Notes under the pieces: model-generated | The model's input: only the letters and a program-made list of their open reading frames with translations | The model's database searches: none | Told to the model about the DNA's origin: nothing | Shown here: positions 27,345-36,843 of the stretch, piece by piece | How positions within the stretch are numbered: the stretch's first letter is position 1 | Layout of the letters: each line of letters begins with the position of its first letter | From: an uncultured Burkholderiales bacterium | GTDB taxonomy: Bacteria > Pseudomonadota > Gammaproteobacteria > Burkholderiales > Burkholderiaceae_C | NCBI GenBank assembly: GCA_903822825.1 | Contig: CAIJQQ010000002.1 | Span: 24,878 to 88,877, forward strand | Length of the DNA stretch: 64,000 nt | Reading direction: 5' to 3' | Made by a program: the position numbers and the translations under genes

Positions 27345-28670
27345 TTACTTCATCAAATGCTTGGCCAGCGCCATGTAGGCGGGCAGCGAGGTGGGGTCAT
27401 TGAACGGGTTGTTGGGCATGGGATGGGATGCAAAACGAGCGATCACCATCTCGGCCTTGGGGTCCACATAAATGGCTTGGCCGTGGATGCCACGGGCCGA
27501 GTAAGCGCCGTGCTCGTTGTTCGACACCCACCACATGTTGCGGTAAGACCAGCCGGGCAAGGTGGGGTAAGTCGCTTGCGGGAAAGCGCTCTTGTCACCA
27601 CCTTTGGCGATGTCTTGCACAACAGCAGCCGGGATGATTTGCTGGCCGTTGAAGCGGCCTTGATTGCGCATCATCTCGCCAAAGCGGGCCATGTCTCGCA
27701 GGCCTGCGTTGAGACCGCCGCCCGCAAACTCATTGCCCACGCTGTCGACTGTGAAATAAGCGTCCTGCTCAGCGCCCATGCGAGACCAGATGCGTTCGGA
27801 CAGGAGTTGGCCAATCGATTGCCCCGTAACACGGCGAATCACCCAACCCAAAGCGTCCGAGTTGACCGTCTTGTAGGCAAACGCTCCTCCGTGCTCCCCT
27901 TCTTTTTTGACGGTTTGCAAAAATTCGTAGAAAGTCTGTGGGCCTTGGTAACCTGGTGGGCGGGGCAAAACGCCACCTGCACGGGTGTGCTGCCAGATTT
28001 CGGCATTGGGGTCGAGGTAGTTTTCGCTGTATTTCAAGCCCGTGCGCATGTCCAGAACTTGGCGAAGGGTGGCGTCACCAAAGGCACTGTCCTTGAGTTC
28101 GGGCACATATTGCGCGACAGTGGCGGTCTCATCGATTTTGCCTTCGGCCACCAACATGGCGCCCAAAGTGCCAAAAAACGATTTGGTGACCGACATGGAA
28201 ATGTGTTGACCTTCTGGGCGCAGTGCGCCAGCGTAACGCTCATAAACGATGCGGCCCTTGTGCAGGACGACGATGCCATCGGTGTAATTGGCGTTGAAGG
28301 CTTCGCCCCAAGTCAGAGGGGTGTTCTTGCCCAAGGGGAGAAAGCTCACGGCATCCAGGTCATCGCGCAATGCACGGGGCAAAGGCACAGGTTGGCCAAT
28401 GCCACGTGAGACCTGAGTGGTGGGCATCAACTGCCGAAAGTTTGAAAAGCTCCAACGTGTCTGTGGAAATTTGTAGCCTGAGCCATCCGCAAAGCGGACC
28501 ACTTTGTCGGCGGGCGGAGGCGAACCCTGCATCCAACCCAACTTGACGGGATCGGTTTGCTCGGCGGTGGGCAGTGTAGGCGTAGGTGTCTGTGCGCTTG
28601 AATGGCTCATGCTGGCTGCCAAGAGCCACCCCATGGCCCATGGAAGAGCAAGAGGTTTGACGGTGTTCAT
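27345..28670 (-). CDS. Serine hydrolase, class C beta-lactamase fold, exported
   Basis: A 441-residue protein with an N-terminal signal peptide (cleavage near S-S-A-Q-T). The S-x-x-K motif appears as S-V-T-K with Ser as nucleophile, and a Y-K-T-V-N segment may hold the general-base Tyr. Similarity is to the 6-aminohexanoate-dimer hydrolase / EstB branch of penicillin-recognising enzymes. It probably acts on esters or amides in the periplasm. AGGAGA precedes the ATG at 28670. It is the only predicted exported enzyme inside the acyl-CoA locus. Confidence 0.86.
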   Translation of the reverse strand: MNTVKPLALPWAMGWLLAASMSHSSAQTPTPTLPTAEQTDPVKLGWMQGSPPPADKVVRFADGSGYKFPQTRWSFSNFRQLMPTTQVSRGIGQPVPLPRALRDDLDAVSFLPLGKNTPLTWGEAFNANYTDGIVVLHKGRIVYERYAGALRPEGQHISMSVTKSFFGTLGAMLVAEGKIDETATVAQYVPELKDSAFGDATLRQVLDMRTGLKYSENYLDPNAEIWQHTRAGGVLPRPPGYQGPQTFYEFLQTVKKEGEHGGAFAYKTVNSDALGWVIRRVTGQSIGQLLSERIWSRMGAEQDAYFTVDSVGNEFAGGGLNAGLRDMARFGEMMRNQGRFNGQQIIPAAVVQDIAKGGDKSAFPQATYPTLPGWSYRNMWWVSNNEHGAYSARGIHGQAIYVDPKAEMVIARFASHPMPNNPFNDPTSLPAYMALAKHLMK

Positions 28671-28707
28671 GGCGGGTCTCCTGTGTGTTGTTGTTGGAAT
28701 CTGCGGG

Positions 28708-30522
28708 TCAGAAAGCGTCTTCGTGCAGGTCGGCGCAAGTCGGGTCGCGGCTGCTGACCACCCCCAGCCAAGCCCCGATCTTGGGCAACTCGTAGCGGAA
28801 GAAGTAGCGGCAGGCCGCACGGCGACCCTGGGCAGCCGGGGTGTTGTTGCCTTCCAGGCTGGCCGCGACATCGAGCCAGATCCAGGCGATCACGGTGTGG
28901 CCAAAGGCCTGCAAGTAGGGCACGGCGTTGGCCAGGGCTTGAGCAGGCTCGGCACCGTCCCAAGCTTGCTGGGTGGCTCGGCCGATTTGCTGGAGCGCGT
29001 CACGCAAAGCCGCAGCTTCAGGAGCCCAACTGGGCTCGGCCTTGGCTGCTGTGGTCAACATGCGCGCGCCCAGCAGTTGCAGACCGCGGCCGTTTTCCAT
29101 CAGCACCTTGCGGCCCAGCAGGTCCATGGCCTGGATGCCGTGTGTGCCCTCGTGGATCATGTTCAGGCGGTTGTCGCGCCAATACTGCTCGACCGGGAAG
29201 TCACGGGTGTAGCCGTAGCCGCCGTGGATTTGAATGGCCAAACTGTTGGCCTCCAGGCACCACTCACTGGGGAAACTCTTGGCGATCGGCGTGAGCACTT
29301 CGAGCAGCAAGCGCGAAACGTCGGCGTCATCGGCGGTGCCCGTGTGCTGCTCGTCCACCAAACGGGCGCAATACAGGGCAAGTGCCAGGGCGCCTTCAGA
29401 ATAGGATTTTTGCGCCAGCAGCATGCGCTTGATGTCGGCGTGCTCGATGATGCGAACCTGAGGGCGGCTGGCGTCTTTGCCCCCTGCCCCGCTGGGACGG
29501 CCCTGTGGTCTGTTTTTGGCGTAGTCGAGGCTGGCGTAGTAACCCGCCATGCCCAGCATGGTGGCGGCCATCCCTACGCCGATGCGAGCTTCGTTCATCA
29601 TGTGGAACATGCAACGCAGGCCTTCGCCGGGTTGGCCTACGAGATACCCCACGGCTCCTGTGCCGCCTCGCAACGGGTACTTGCCCTCGCCAAAGTTCAG
29701 CAGCGTGTTGGTCGTGCCGCGCCAGCCGCATTTGTGGTTCAGGCCCGCCAGCGCCACGTCGTTGCGCTCACCGGTGAGTTGGCCGTCGGTGCCTACCAGT
29801 TTTTTAGGCACGATGAAGAGCGAGATGCCCTTGACGCCCGGCACCAGCTGGCCGTTCGCATCAGGGATTTTGGCCAGCACCAGGTGGATGATGTTCTCGG
29901 AGAGTTCATGCTCGCCAGAGGAGATCCACATCTTGTTGCCCTTGAGCCGGTAACGGGCCCCCAGAGCGTCGGATTCAAAACCCTCACCATCGGGTGTGGC
30001 GCGGGTCATCACGTCGCTCAGCGACGAGCCCGCTTGCGGCTCGGACAGGCACATGGTGCCCGAAAAGCGCCCCCTGAATTCATTCAGTGCAAACACCTGC
30101 TTTTGCAAATCGGTGCCGTGCACCATCAATAAATTGGCGTTGCCACTGGTGAGCATGCCCGAGCCGATGCTGACCGAAGCCATGGCGAAAAAGGCGTTGG
30201 CAGCCGCTTCCACCGTGTAAGGCAGCTGCATGCCGCCGATGTCGTAATCCTGCGCGGCGCTGAGCATGCCCGACTCGGCATAGGCTTTGTAGGCGTCGTG
30301 CGTGGCTTGGGGCAGCGTGACTTTTTCGCCGTCAAAGTGCGGCTCTTGCGTGTCCACCAGGCGGTTGAACGGGGCGTACTTCTCTCGGGCGATGCGCTCG
30401 CAGGTGTCAAGAACGGCGTCAAAGGTTTCGCGCGAATGGTCTGTGAATCGCTCACGGGACTGCAGAGCTTCGACCTGCAGCCAGTCGTGGAGCAAAAAAT
30501 CAACGGTGGGACGCAGGCTCAT
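28708..30522 (-). CDS. Acyl-CoA dehydrogenase (long, ~600-residue type)
   Basis: A 604-residue flavoprotein that desaturates acyl-CoA at the alpha-beta position. S-E-P-Q-A-G-S-S and the W-I-S-S-G-E-H segments of the FAD/substrate region are seen, and the catalytic Glu is expected in H-E-G-T-H-G-I-Q. The extra ~150-residue C-terminal domain is typical of the larger subgroup, which includes DmdC-like enzymes. Precise chain-length preference is unknown. It follows the thiolase gene, 98 bases apart. Confidence 0.92.
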   Translation of the reverse strand: MSLRPTVDFLLHDWLQVEALQSRERFTDHSRETFDAVLDTCERIAREKYAPFNRLVDTQEPHFDGEKVTLPQATHDAYKAYAESGMLSAAQDYDIGGMQLPYTVEAAANAFFAMASVSIGSGMLTSGNANLLMVHGTDLQKQVFALNEFRGRFSGTMCLSEPQAGSSLSDVMTRATPDGEGFESDALGARYRLKGNKMWISSGEHELSENIIHLVLAKIPDANGQLVPGVKGISLFIVPKKLVGTDGQLTGERNDVALAGLNHKCGWRGTTNTLLNFGEGKYPLRGGTGAVGYLVGQPGEGLRCMFHMMNEARIGVGMAATMLGMAGYYASLDYAKNRPQGRPSGAGGKDASRPQVRIIEHADIKRMLLAQKSYSEGALALALYCARLVDEQHTGTADDADVSRLLLEVLTPIAKSFPSEWCLEANSLAIQIHGGYGYTRDFPVEQYWRDNRLNMIHEGTHGIQAMDLLGRKVLMENGRGLQLLGARMLTTAAKAEPSWAPEAAALRDALQQIGRATQQAWDGAEPAQALANAVPYLQAFGHTVIAWIWLDVAASLEGNNTPAAQGRRAACRYFFRYELPKIGAWLGVVSSRDPTCADLHEDAF

Positions 30523-30620
30523 GTCAGTTCATCTCTTCCAAATGAAAAAGGGCAAGAGGCATCATGCCTCCTGCCCCTGTTCGGATCAGCCATCCAGGCG
30601 ACAGCCGATGCAGTACACGT

Positions 30621-31796
30621 TCACAGCACTTCGAAAATGCCGCAAGCGCCCATGCCGCCGCCAATGCACATGGTCACGGCCACGCGCTTGGCGCCTCGGC
30701 GCTTGCCTTCGATCAAGGCGTGGCCGGTCAGGCGCTGGCCCGACACACCGTAGGGGTGGCCCACCGCGATCGCGCCACCGTTGACGTTCAAACGGTCAGC
30801 CGGGATGCCCAGTTTGTCGCGGCAGTACAGCACCTGCACGGCAAACGCTTCGTTGAGCTCCCACAGGTCGATGTCGTTGACTGTGAGGCCCAAGCGCGCC
30901 AGCGCTTTGGGCACGGCGTACACCGGGCCAATGCCCATTTCGTCAGGCTCGCAACCAGCCACAGCAAAACCCAGGAAGCGACCCAGGGGTTTGAGGCCCT
31001 TTTGCTCAGCGAGTTTTTCGTCCATCAGCACGCAAGCGCCTGCACCATCTGAGAATTGGCTGGCGTTACCAGCGGTGACCAAGCCACCGGGCAGCGCAGA
31101 GCGCAAGCCGCTGATGGCGTCCACCGTGGTGCCTTCGCGCAGACCCTCGTCCACGCTCACGGTCACTTGTTTGGTGGTCAGGCCCATGACCTTGTCGATC
31201 ACGCCTTGCGTTACCGTGATGGGAGCGATTTCGTCGTTGAACAGGCCAGCGGCTTGCGCAGCGCAGGCTTTTTGCTGGCTGGCTGCACCATAAGCGTCCA
31301 TCACGTCGCGGCCGATTTTGTAGCGCTTGGCCACTTGTTCGGCGGTTTGCAGCATGTTCCAGTAGATCTCAGGCTTTTGCTTGGCCAAGGCCATGTCTTG
31401 CAGCATGTGGGTATTCATCTCTTGCTGGACGCAAGAAATGCTTTCCACACCGCCAGCCACATACACCTGGCCTTCGCCCGCGATGATGCGTTGCGCGGCC
31501 AGGGCAATGGTTTGCAGGCCAGATGAGCAAAAACGGTTGACGGTCATGCCAGACACCGAAATGGGCAGACCGGCCTTGAGGGCGATCTGGCGTGCGATGT
31601 TGGCGCCAGTGGCGCCTTCGGGTGTGGCGCAGCCCATGATCACGTCTTCGACTTCGGCGGCATCAATGCCTGCGCGGGCCACAGCGTGTTGCACGGCGTG
31701 ACCACCCAAAGTGGCGCCGTGGGTCATGTTGAATGCGCCCTTCCAGCTCTTGGCCAGAGGGGTGCGTGCGGTAGATACGATGACAGCATTGGTCAT
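30621..31796 (-). CDS. Acetyl-CoA C-acyltransferase (thiolase)
   Basis: A 391-residue thiolase. The nucleophilic Cys is in N-R-F-C-S-S-G-L, the catalytic His in [10 protein letters not shown] and the second Cys in M-C-I-G-G-G-M-G. It follows the FadB-like gene, so the pair carries out hydration, dehydrogenation and thiolysis in beta-oxidation. The G-H-P-Y variant (often G-H-P-x-G) is normal in FadA/PaaJ relatives. Confidence 0.93.
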   Translation of the reverse strand: MTNAVIVSTARTPLAKSWKGAFNMTHGATLGGHAVQHAVARAGIDAAEVEDVIMGCATPEGATGANIARQIALKAGLPISVSGMTVNRFCSSGLQTIALAAQRIIAGEGQVYVAGGVESISCVQQEMNTHMLQDMALAKQKPEIYWNMLQTAEQVAKRYKIGRDVMDAYGAASQQKACAAQAAGLFNDEIAPITVTQGVIDKVMGLTTKQVTVSVDEGLREGTTVDAISGLRSALPGGLVTAGNASQFSDGAGACVLMDEKLAEQKGLKPLGRFLGFAVAGCEPDEMGIGPVYAVPKALARLGLTVNDIDLWELNEAFAVQVLYCRDKLGIPADRLNVNGGAIAVGHPYGVSGQRLTGHALIEGKRRGAKRVAVTMCIGGGMGACGIFEVL

Positions 31797-31854
31797 GAGG
31801 GTCCTTTCAAATGGCGGACAGCGCTAAACAGCTGTCCTGCCAAAATTTAAAAAA

Positions 31855-33966
31855 TCAATTGAACGTTTTACCTTCGGCCACCAGACGTGCCAGCAAAGGA
31901 GCGGGCTGCCAGAAATTGGCGTCGTCGTGGGGGTTTTTGGCAAAGCCCTTCATGGCTTCGGCCACGTTGAACAAGCCCACCGTGTCGGCGTACAGCATCG
32001 GGCCGCCGCGCCAGAACGGGAAGCCGTAACCGGTGATGTAGACCATGTCGATGTCGCTGGCCTTGCTGGCGATGCCCTCTTCCAGGATATGGCAGGCTTC
32101 GTTGACCAGCGAATACACCAAGCGCTGCACGATTTCATCGTCGGAAATTTTGCGGGCCGTGATGCCTTGCGCGGCGCGGTGTTTTTCGATCATCTCCACC
32201 ACCACGGGGCTGGGAATCGCGTCGCGCTTGCCCGCTTGGTAGTCGTACCAGCCTGCGCCGGTTTTCTGACCATAGCGGCCCATTTCGCACAGCAAGTCAG
32301 CGGTTTTGCTGTACTTCATGTTCGGCTTTTCCTGGTAGCGGCGCTTGCGGATGGCCCAACCAATGTCGTTGCCAGCCAAATCGCCCATGCGGAAGGGGCC
32401 CATGGCAAAGCCAAACTTCTCAACGGCCTTGTCCACTTGCGCGGGCGTGCAGCCTTCTTCGATCAGGAAGCCCGCTTGGCGGCTGTACTGCTCGATCATG
32501 CGGTTGCCAATGAAACCATCGCACACGCCCGAAACCACCGAGGTTTTTTTGATCTTCTTGCCGATGGCCATCACGGTGGCCAGCACGTCTTTGGCGGTCT
32601 GGGCGCCACGCACCACTTCGAGCAGCTTCATCACGTTGGCCGGGCTGAAGAAGTGCATGCCAATCACGTCTTGCGGGCGCTTGGTAAAGCTGGCAATCTT
32701 GTTCACATCCAATGTGGAGGTGTTGGACGCCAAAATCGCACCGGGTTTCATCACTTCGTCGAGCTTCTTGAAGACGGCTTCTTTCACGCCCATTTCTTCA
32801 AACACGGCTTCGATCACCAGATCGGCTTGACCAATGTCGTCGTAGCTCAGCGTGGTCGACAGCAGCGCCATGCGCTCGTCGTACTTCTCTTGCTTGAGCT
32901 TTCCCTTTTTGACTTGGGCTTCGTAGTTTTTGCGGATGGTGGCCACGCCACGGTCGAGCGCGTCTTGTTTCATCTCGAGCATCTTGACCGGGATGCCCGC
33001 GTTCAAGAAGTTCATGGAGATGCCGCCACCCATGGTGCCTGCACCGATCACGGCGATCGATTTGATCTCGCGCTTGGGGGTGTCTTCTGGGACGTCAGGG
33101 ATCTTGCTGGCCGCACGGTCGGCCACAAAGATGTGGCGCAGTGAGCGGCACTCGGGTGTCCACATCAGGTTGATGAAGATGTCGCGCTCGAAGACCATGC
33201 CGTCGTCGAACTTTTTCTTGGTGGCGGCTTCAACCGCGTCCACGCATTTGAGCGGTGCGGGCAGGTTTTTGGCCATGCCTTTGACCATGTTTCGCGCAAA
33301 GCCGAAGTAAGAGTCACCCAGAGGGTGCTTGCAAGGCAGGTTGCGGACCATGGGCATCGGGCTGCCGTCGGCGTGTTGAGCGGCCACTTTGCGGGCTAGG
33401 GCCAGCGCTTCTTCAGGCAAGGATTCTGCCGATTGGGCCATCGCATCGAAAAGTTTTTGGCCGGGCAACATGGCGAGCATTTCGCTCATGATGGGCTCAC
33501 CGCTGACGATCATGTTGAGCGCGGGCTCAACACCGATCACACGGGGCAGTCGCTGCGTGCCGCCCGCGCCGGGGATCAGGCCGAGTTTGACTTCGGGCAG
33601 CGCAATGCTGGTGCCGGGCGCTGCAATGCGGTAATGGCAACCCAGAGCCAGTTCCAGACCCCCGCCCATGGCGACCGAATGGATGGCTGCAACGATGGGC
33701 TTGTCAGAGTTTTCGCAGGCGCGGATGACCGACAACAAATTGGGCTCTTGGAGGGCTTTGGGCGAGCCAAATTCCTTGATGTCAGCGCCGCCCGAAAAGG
33801 CTTTGCCGCCACCGGTCAGCACAATGGCTTTGACGGCCGGATCGGCGTTGGCTTGGGTCAGACCGTTGGCGATGCCCTGGCGAGTGGCCAGGCCCAGACC
33901 GTTGACGGGCGGGTTCATCAGGGTGATGACCGCCACGTCGCCGTGGACTTTGTATTCAGCTGTCAT
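31855..33966 (-). CDS. 3-hydroxyacyl-CoA dehydrogenase / enoyl-CoA hydratase, FadB/FadJ-like
   Basis: A 703-residue multifunctional beta-oxidation enzyme. The N-terminal crotonase domain has M-G-G-G-L-E-L-A-L-G-C-H and L-P-E-V-K-L-G-L-I-P-G, which hold both expected catalytic Glu residues. From about residue 303 a Rossmann domain begins (V-I-G-A-G-T-M-G-G-G), followed by G-M-H-F-F-S-P-A with the dehydrogenase His and two C-terminal 3HCDH domains. The length and architecture match the PaaH/FadJ type rather than the isomerase-containing E. coli FadB in detail. A palindrome upstream may bind a regulator. Confidence 0.93.
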   Translation of the reverse strand: MTAEYKVHGDVAVITLMNPPVNGLGLATRQGIANGLTQANADPAVKAIVLTGGGKAFSGGADIKEFGSPKALQEPNLLSVIRACENSDKPIVAAIHSVAMGGGLELALGCHYRIAAPGTSIALPEVKLGLIPGAGGTQRLPRVIGVEPALNMIVSGEPIMSEMLAMLPGQKLFDAMAQSAESLPEEALALARKVAAQHADGSPMPMVRNLPCKHPLGDSYFGFARNMVKGMAKNLPAPLKCVDAVEAATKKKFDDGMVFERDIFINLMWTPECRSLRHIFVADRAASKIPDVPEDTPKREIKSIAVIGAGTMGGGISMNFLNAGIPVKMLEMKQDALDRGVATIRKNYEAQVKKGKLKQEKYDERMALLSTTLSYDDIGQADLVIEAVFEEMGVKEAVFKKLDEVMKPGAILASNTSTLDVNKIASFTKRPQDVIGMHFFSPANVMKLLEVVRGAQTAKDVLATVMAIGKKIKKTSVVSGVCDGFIGNRMIEQYSRQAGFLIEEGCTPAQVDKAVEKFGFAMGPFRMGDLAGNDIGWAIRKRRYQEKPNMKYSKTADLLCEMGRYGQKTGAGWYDYQAGKRDAIPSPVVVEMIEKHRAAQGITARKISDDEIVQRLVYSLVNEACHILEEGIASKASDIDMVYITGYGFPFWRGGPMLYADTVGLFNVAEAMKGFAKNPHDDANFWQPAPLLARLVAEGKTFN

Positions 33967-34000
33967 GCTGCAGTTCCTTGGGGTGAAAGATTAGAAAAAA

Positions 34001-34014
34001 GAACGACCGTTCGT
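34001..34014. promoter_or_regulatory. TetR-type operator-like palindrome upstream of the FadB-like gene
   Basis: GAACGACCGTTCGTT lies 35 bases upstream of the start codon, within flanking A- and T-runs. It contains GAACG/CGTTC and AACGA/TCGTT half-sites, a form common to TetR-family operators. No regulator gene is in the window. Confidence 0.45.
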
Positions 34015-34080
34015 TTTTACCATAAGCCAGGTGAATGGCAAGGGAGAAAATACGAAGGAAGTCCCTGATGTGACGGGTAG

Positions 34081-34776
34081 TCAGACTTCCAGCCACTCCT
34101 TGCGGACGTAGTTGTCAGCGCGCAGTGCCTCAGGCGTGCCTTCGAACACGATGCTGCCATGGCCCATGACCAAAGCCCTGTCAGAGATGCTCATGGCGAT
34201 GGTCAGTTTTTGCTCAATCAGCAACACGGATATGCCTCGGGTTTTGAGTTCCTTGAGGTACTGACCTACCAACTCCACAATCTTGGGCGCGAGCCCCTCG
34301 GTGGGCTCGTCAATGATGATGAGGTCAGGGTCGCCCATCAGGGTCCGGCACAGGGTCAACATCTGCTGCTCGCCCCCTGAGAGCACGCCAGCTTCGGTGT
34401 GTTCACGCTCCTTGAGGCGCGGAAAAAGGGCGTACATGTCGGCAAAAGTCCAGCGGGAATTCTTCGCACCGCTCTTTTGACCCAACTGCAGGTTCTGATG
34501 GACCGTGAGCTTGGGAAAGATGTCGCGGTTTTCCGGAACGTAACCAATGCCCTGATGCGCCACTTCATAGGCCTTCTTGCCTTGAATGGCTTTGCCGTTC
34601 CAGTCGATGCTGCCTTGGCAGTCGACCAGCCCCATGATGGCTTTGGCCGTGGTGGAGCGGCCCGAGCCGTTGCGACCGAGCAAGGCCACGATTTCGCCCT
34701 CACCGACTTCAAAGTTCACGCCATGCAACACATGGCTTTTGCCGTAATAGGCGTGGAGGTTGTCAACTTTGAGCAT
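34081..34776 (-). CDS. livF: Branched-chain-type ABC transporter ATPase LivF, Walker A Lys replaced by Arg
   Basis: A 231-residue ATPase of the HAAT (LivF) type. The Walker A reads G-R-N-G-S-G-R-S-T (34-42), with Arg40 in place of the invariant Lys; the codon at 34657-34659 is clearly CGC on the minus strand. The signature L-S-G-G-E (132-136) and Walker B L-I-I-I-D-E (152-157) are intact, and the H-loop position is Gln189, as often in LivF. The start at 34776 begins one base before the livG stop. It ends the livJHMGF row. The defects are complementary to those of LivG. Confidence 0.93.
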   Translation of the reverse strand: MLKVDNLHAYYGKSHVLHGVNFEVGEGEIVALLGRNGSGRSTTAKAIMGLVDCQGSIDWNGKAIQGKKAYEVAHQGIGYVPENRDIFPKLTVHQNLQLGQKSGAKNSRWTFADMYALFPRLKEREHTEAGVLSGGEQQMLTLCRTLMGDPDLIIIDEPTEGLAPKIVELVGQYLKELKTRGISVLLIEQKLTIAMSISDRALVMGHGSIVFEGTPEALRADNYVRKEWLEV

Positions 34777-34777
34777 C

Positions 34778-35551
34778 TCAGTGCGCTCCTGCTTGGCTGT
34801 CTGCGACCGGAGATCCCAGATAGGCTTCTTGAACTTTGGCGTTGGCTCTGACCGCTTCAGGGGTGTCAAAGGCAATGACTTCACCGTAAACGACCACGGC
34901 GATTTTGTCGGCCAGTCCAAAGACCACACCCATGTCGTGCTCGACGGTGAGCAGGGTTTTGCCGACAGTGACTTCCTTGATGAGGTGGATGAAACGAGAA
35001 GTCTCGCTCTTGCTCATACCCGCCGTGGGTTCGTCGAGCAAGATCACATCGGCGCCGCCTGCGATGGTCACACCGATTTCCAGCGCCCTTTGTTCAGCGT
35101 AAGTCAGGTTCATGGCCAGCACATCCCGCTTTTTGTCCAGACGGATCATGTCCATCAGTTGTTCGGCCCGCTCGTTCGCATCTTTGAGTCCGGAGAGGAA
35201 CTTTAAAAAGGTGTACTTGTAGCCCAGGCTCCAGAGCACAGCACAGCGGAGGTTTTCGAACACGCTGAGTTTGGGAAAGATGTTGGTGATCTGGAAGCTG
35301 CGCGACAAACCCATGCGGTTGATTTCGTAGGGTTTTTTGTGTTCGATGTGTTGGCCATTGAGCACGATCTCGCCACTCGTCGGACCAAAGCGGCCACTGA
35401 TCAGGTTGAACAAGGTGGACTTGCCGGCGCCGTTGGGGCCGATGACAGCCACGCGTTCGCCGGGTTCAACGGCCAGGTTAACCCCACGGATGATTTCGGT
35501 CTTGCCGAAGTTTTTGCGAAGGTCTTTGAGTTCAAGGGCGTAGGTACTCAT
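34778..35551 (-). CDS. livG: Branched-chain-type ABC transporter ATPase LivG, degenerate signature
   Basis: A 257-residue ATPase. Walker A G-P-N-G-A-G-K-S (38-45) with Lys44, Walker B V-I-L-L-D-E (169-174) and His205 of the H-loop are intact. The signature reads L-T-Y-A-E-Q (149-154), where Ala152 replaces the conserved Gly of the usual L-x-Y-G-x-Q form. It overlaps livM by 4 bases. With LivF it should form the ATPase heterodimer of the transporter. Confidence 0.94.
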   Translation of the reverse strand: MSTYALELKDLRKNFGKTEIIRGVNLAVEPGERVAVIGPNGAGKSTLFNLISGRFGPTSGEIVLNGQHIEHKKPYEINRMGLSRSFQITNIFPKLSVFENLRCAVLWSLGYKYTFLKFLSGLKDANERAEQLMDMIRLDKKRDVLAMNLTYAEQRALEIGVTIAGGADVILLDEPTAGMSKSETSRFIHLIKEVTVGKTLLTVEHDMGVVFGLADKIAVVVYGEVIAFDTPEAVRANAKVQEAYLGSPVADSQAGAH

Positions 35552-36840
35552 GCTGCGGACTCCCGGCGCTTGATTTCTTTTTCAATTTCGGTCTGGATTT
35601 CACCCCATTCCTTGGTGTACTGGCGTCGGGCCACTTCAAAAAGACCCAAGCCCGTGAGCATGACAAACGCAGATCCGAACCAGCTGTCCAGGCTCTTGGC
35701 ATTGAGCAACACACCCATGAACTTGACGGTGTCACCCAGGGCAGAGTTCAGCTGCAGGTGGTAGACCATCTCGATCATGGCGCCAGCGCCAGCGAGCATC
35801 ACCATGGCCGTTGTGCCGAGGGCCAGGTAGCTGGTCCAGATTTGACGCAGCTTGCCAAACTTGGCCACGCGCAGGTTCATCATGATCAGGCTGGCAATGC
35901 CGCCAGGGGCATACATCACCATGAACAGGAACACCAGGCCCAGGTAAAGCAGCCAGGCCTTGGTCAGCTCGGACAGCAAAACAAAGGCGATGATCATCAA
36001 GATCGCGCCCAAAATGGGGCCAAAGAAGAAGGTCGCGCCACCCAGGAAGGTGAAAAGCAAGTAGGCACCCGAGCGGGCTGCACCCACCACTTCGGCCGTG
36101 ACAATCTCGAAGTTGAGAGCGCCCAAACCCCCAGCAATGCCTGCAAAAAAACCTGCAATGATGAACGCGAAATAGCGCACACGTTGCGTGTTGTAGCCAA
36201 TGAATTCGACACGCTCCGGGTTGTCGCGCACGGCATTGAGCATGCGACCCAGAGGCGTTTGGGTGAATGCGTACATCAAGGCCACACACACAAAGGTGTA
36301 GGCCGCGATCAGGTAGTAAATCTGAATCTGCGGGCCGTAGGTGAGGCCCCAAAAGGCCTCGCCGGCCACTCGGTTGCCCGACACTCCCGCTTCTCCCCCA
36401 AAGAACTCGGAGAACATCAGCGACATGGCAAACACGAGCTCAGCCACGCCCAGGGTGATCATGGCAAAAGGGGTGCCCGACTTGCGGGTGGTGACAAAGC
36501 CCAACAGCACGGCAAAGCCCATACCGGCAACCCCACCCACCAGCGGCAGCAGGCTGACCGGAATGCCCAGTTGCCCAGCACTGACAGCGTTGAGGGCGTG
36601 CATGGCCAAATACGAGCCCAGGCCGGTGTAGACCGCATGGCCAAAGCTGAGCATGCCGCCCTGCCCCAGCAGCATGTTGTAAGACAGGCAAGCGATGATC
36701 GCGATGCCCATTTGCGCCAGCATGGTGGTCGACAGGTTGCTGGTGAACACCAGCGGTGCGCAGACCAGAACCAGTGCAAAAAGGCTCCAGATGACCCAAC
36801 GGCCGACGTTGTAAGGTTTGAATTTGTATACAGCTGACAT
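35548..36840 (-). CDS. livM: Branched-chain-type ABC transporter permease LivM with C-terminal extension
   Basis: A 430-residue polytopic permease. The core has the L-x-x-G-Q-G-G-M-L-S-F-G-H-A motif and the usual 8-9 hydrophobic segments ending at Y-A-P-G-G-I-A-S. After this come about 105 more residues with two further hydrophobic stretches and a charged, probably helical tail (T-E-I-E-K-E-I-K-R-R). Many LivM proteins end soon after the G-G-I-A motif. It overlaps livG by 4 bases. Confidence 0.93.
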   Translation of the reverse strand: MSAVYKFKPYNVGRWVIWSLFALVLVCAPLVFTSNLSTTMLAQMGIAIIACLSYNMLLGQGGMLSFGHAVYTGLGSYLAMHALNAVSAGQLGIPVSLLPLVGGVAGMGFAVLLGFVTTRKSGTPFAMITLGVAELVFAMSLMFSEFFGGEAGVSGNRVAGEAFWGLTYGPQIQIYYLIAAYTFVCVALMYAFTQTPLGRMLNAVRDNPERVEFIGYNTQRVRYFAFIIAGFFAGIAGGLGALNFEIVTAEVVGAARSGAYLLFTFLGGATFFFGPILGAILMIIAFVLLSELTKAWLLYLGLVFLFMVMYAPGGIASLIMMNLRVAKFGKLRQIWTSYLALGTTAMVMLAGAGAMIEMVYHLQLNSALGDTVKFMGVLLNAKSLDSWFGSAFVMLTGLGLFEVARRQYTKEWGEIQTEIEKEIKRRESAA

Positions 36841-36843
36841 GTC

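Noticed and set aside
34777..34929. Upstream extension of livF
   Set aside because: It lies within livG, and homologues begin at the Met at 34776.
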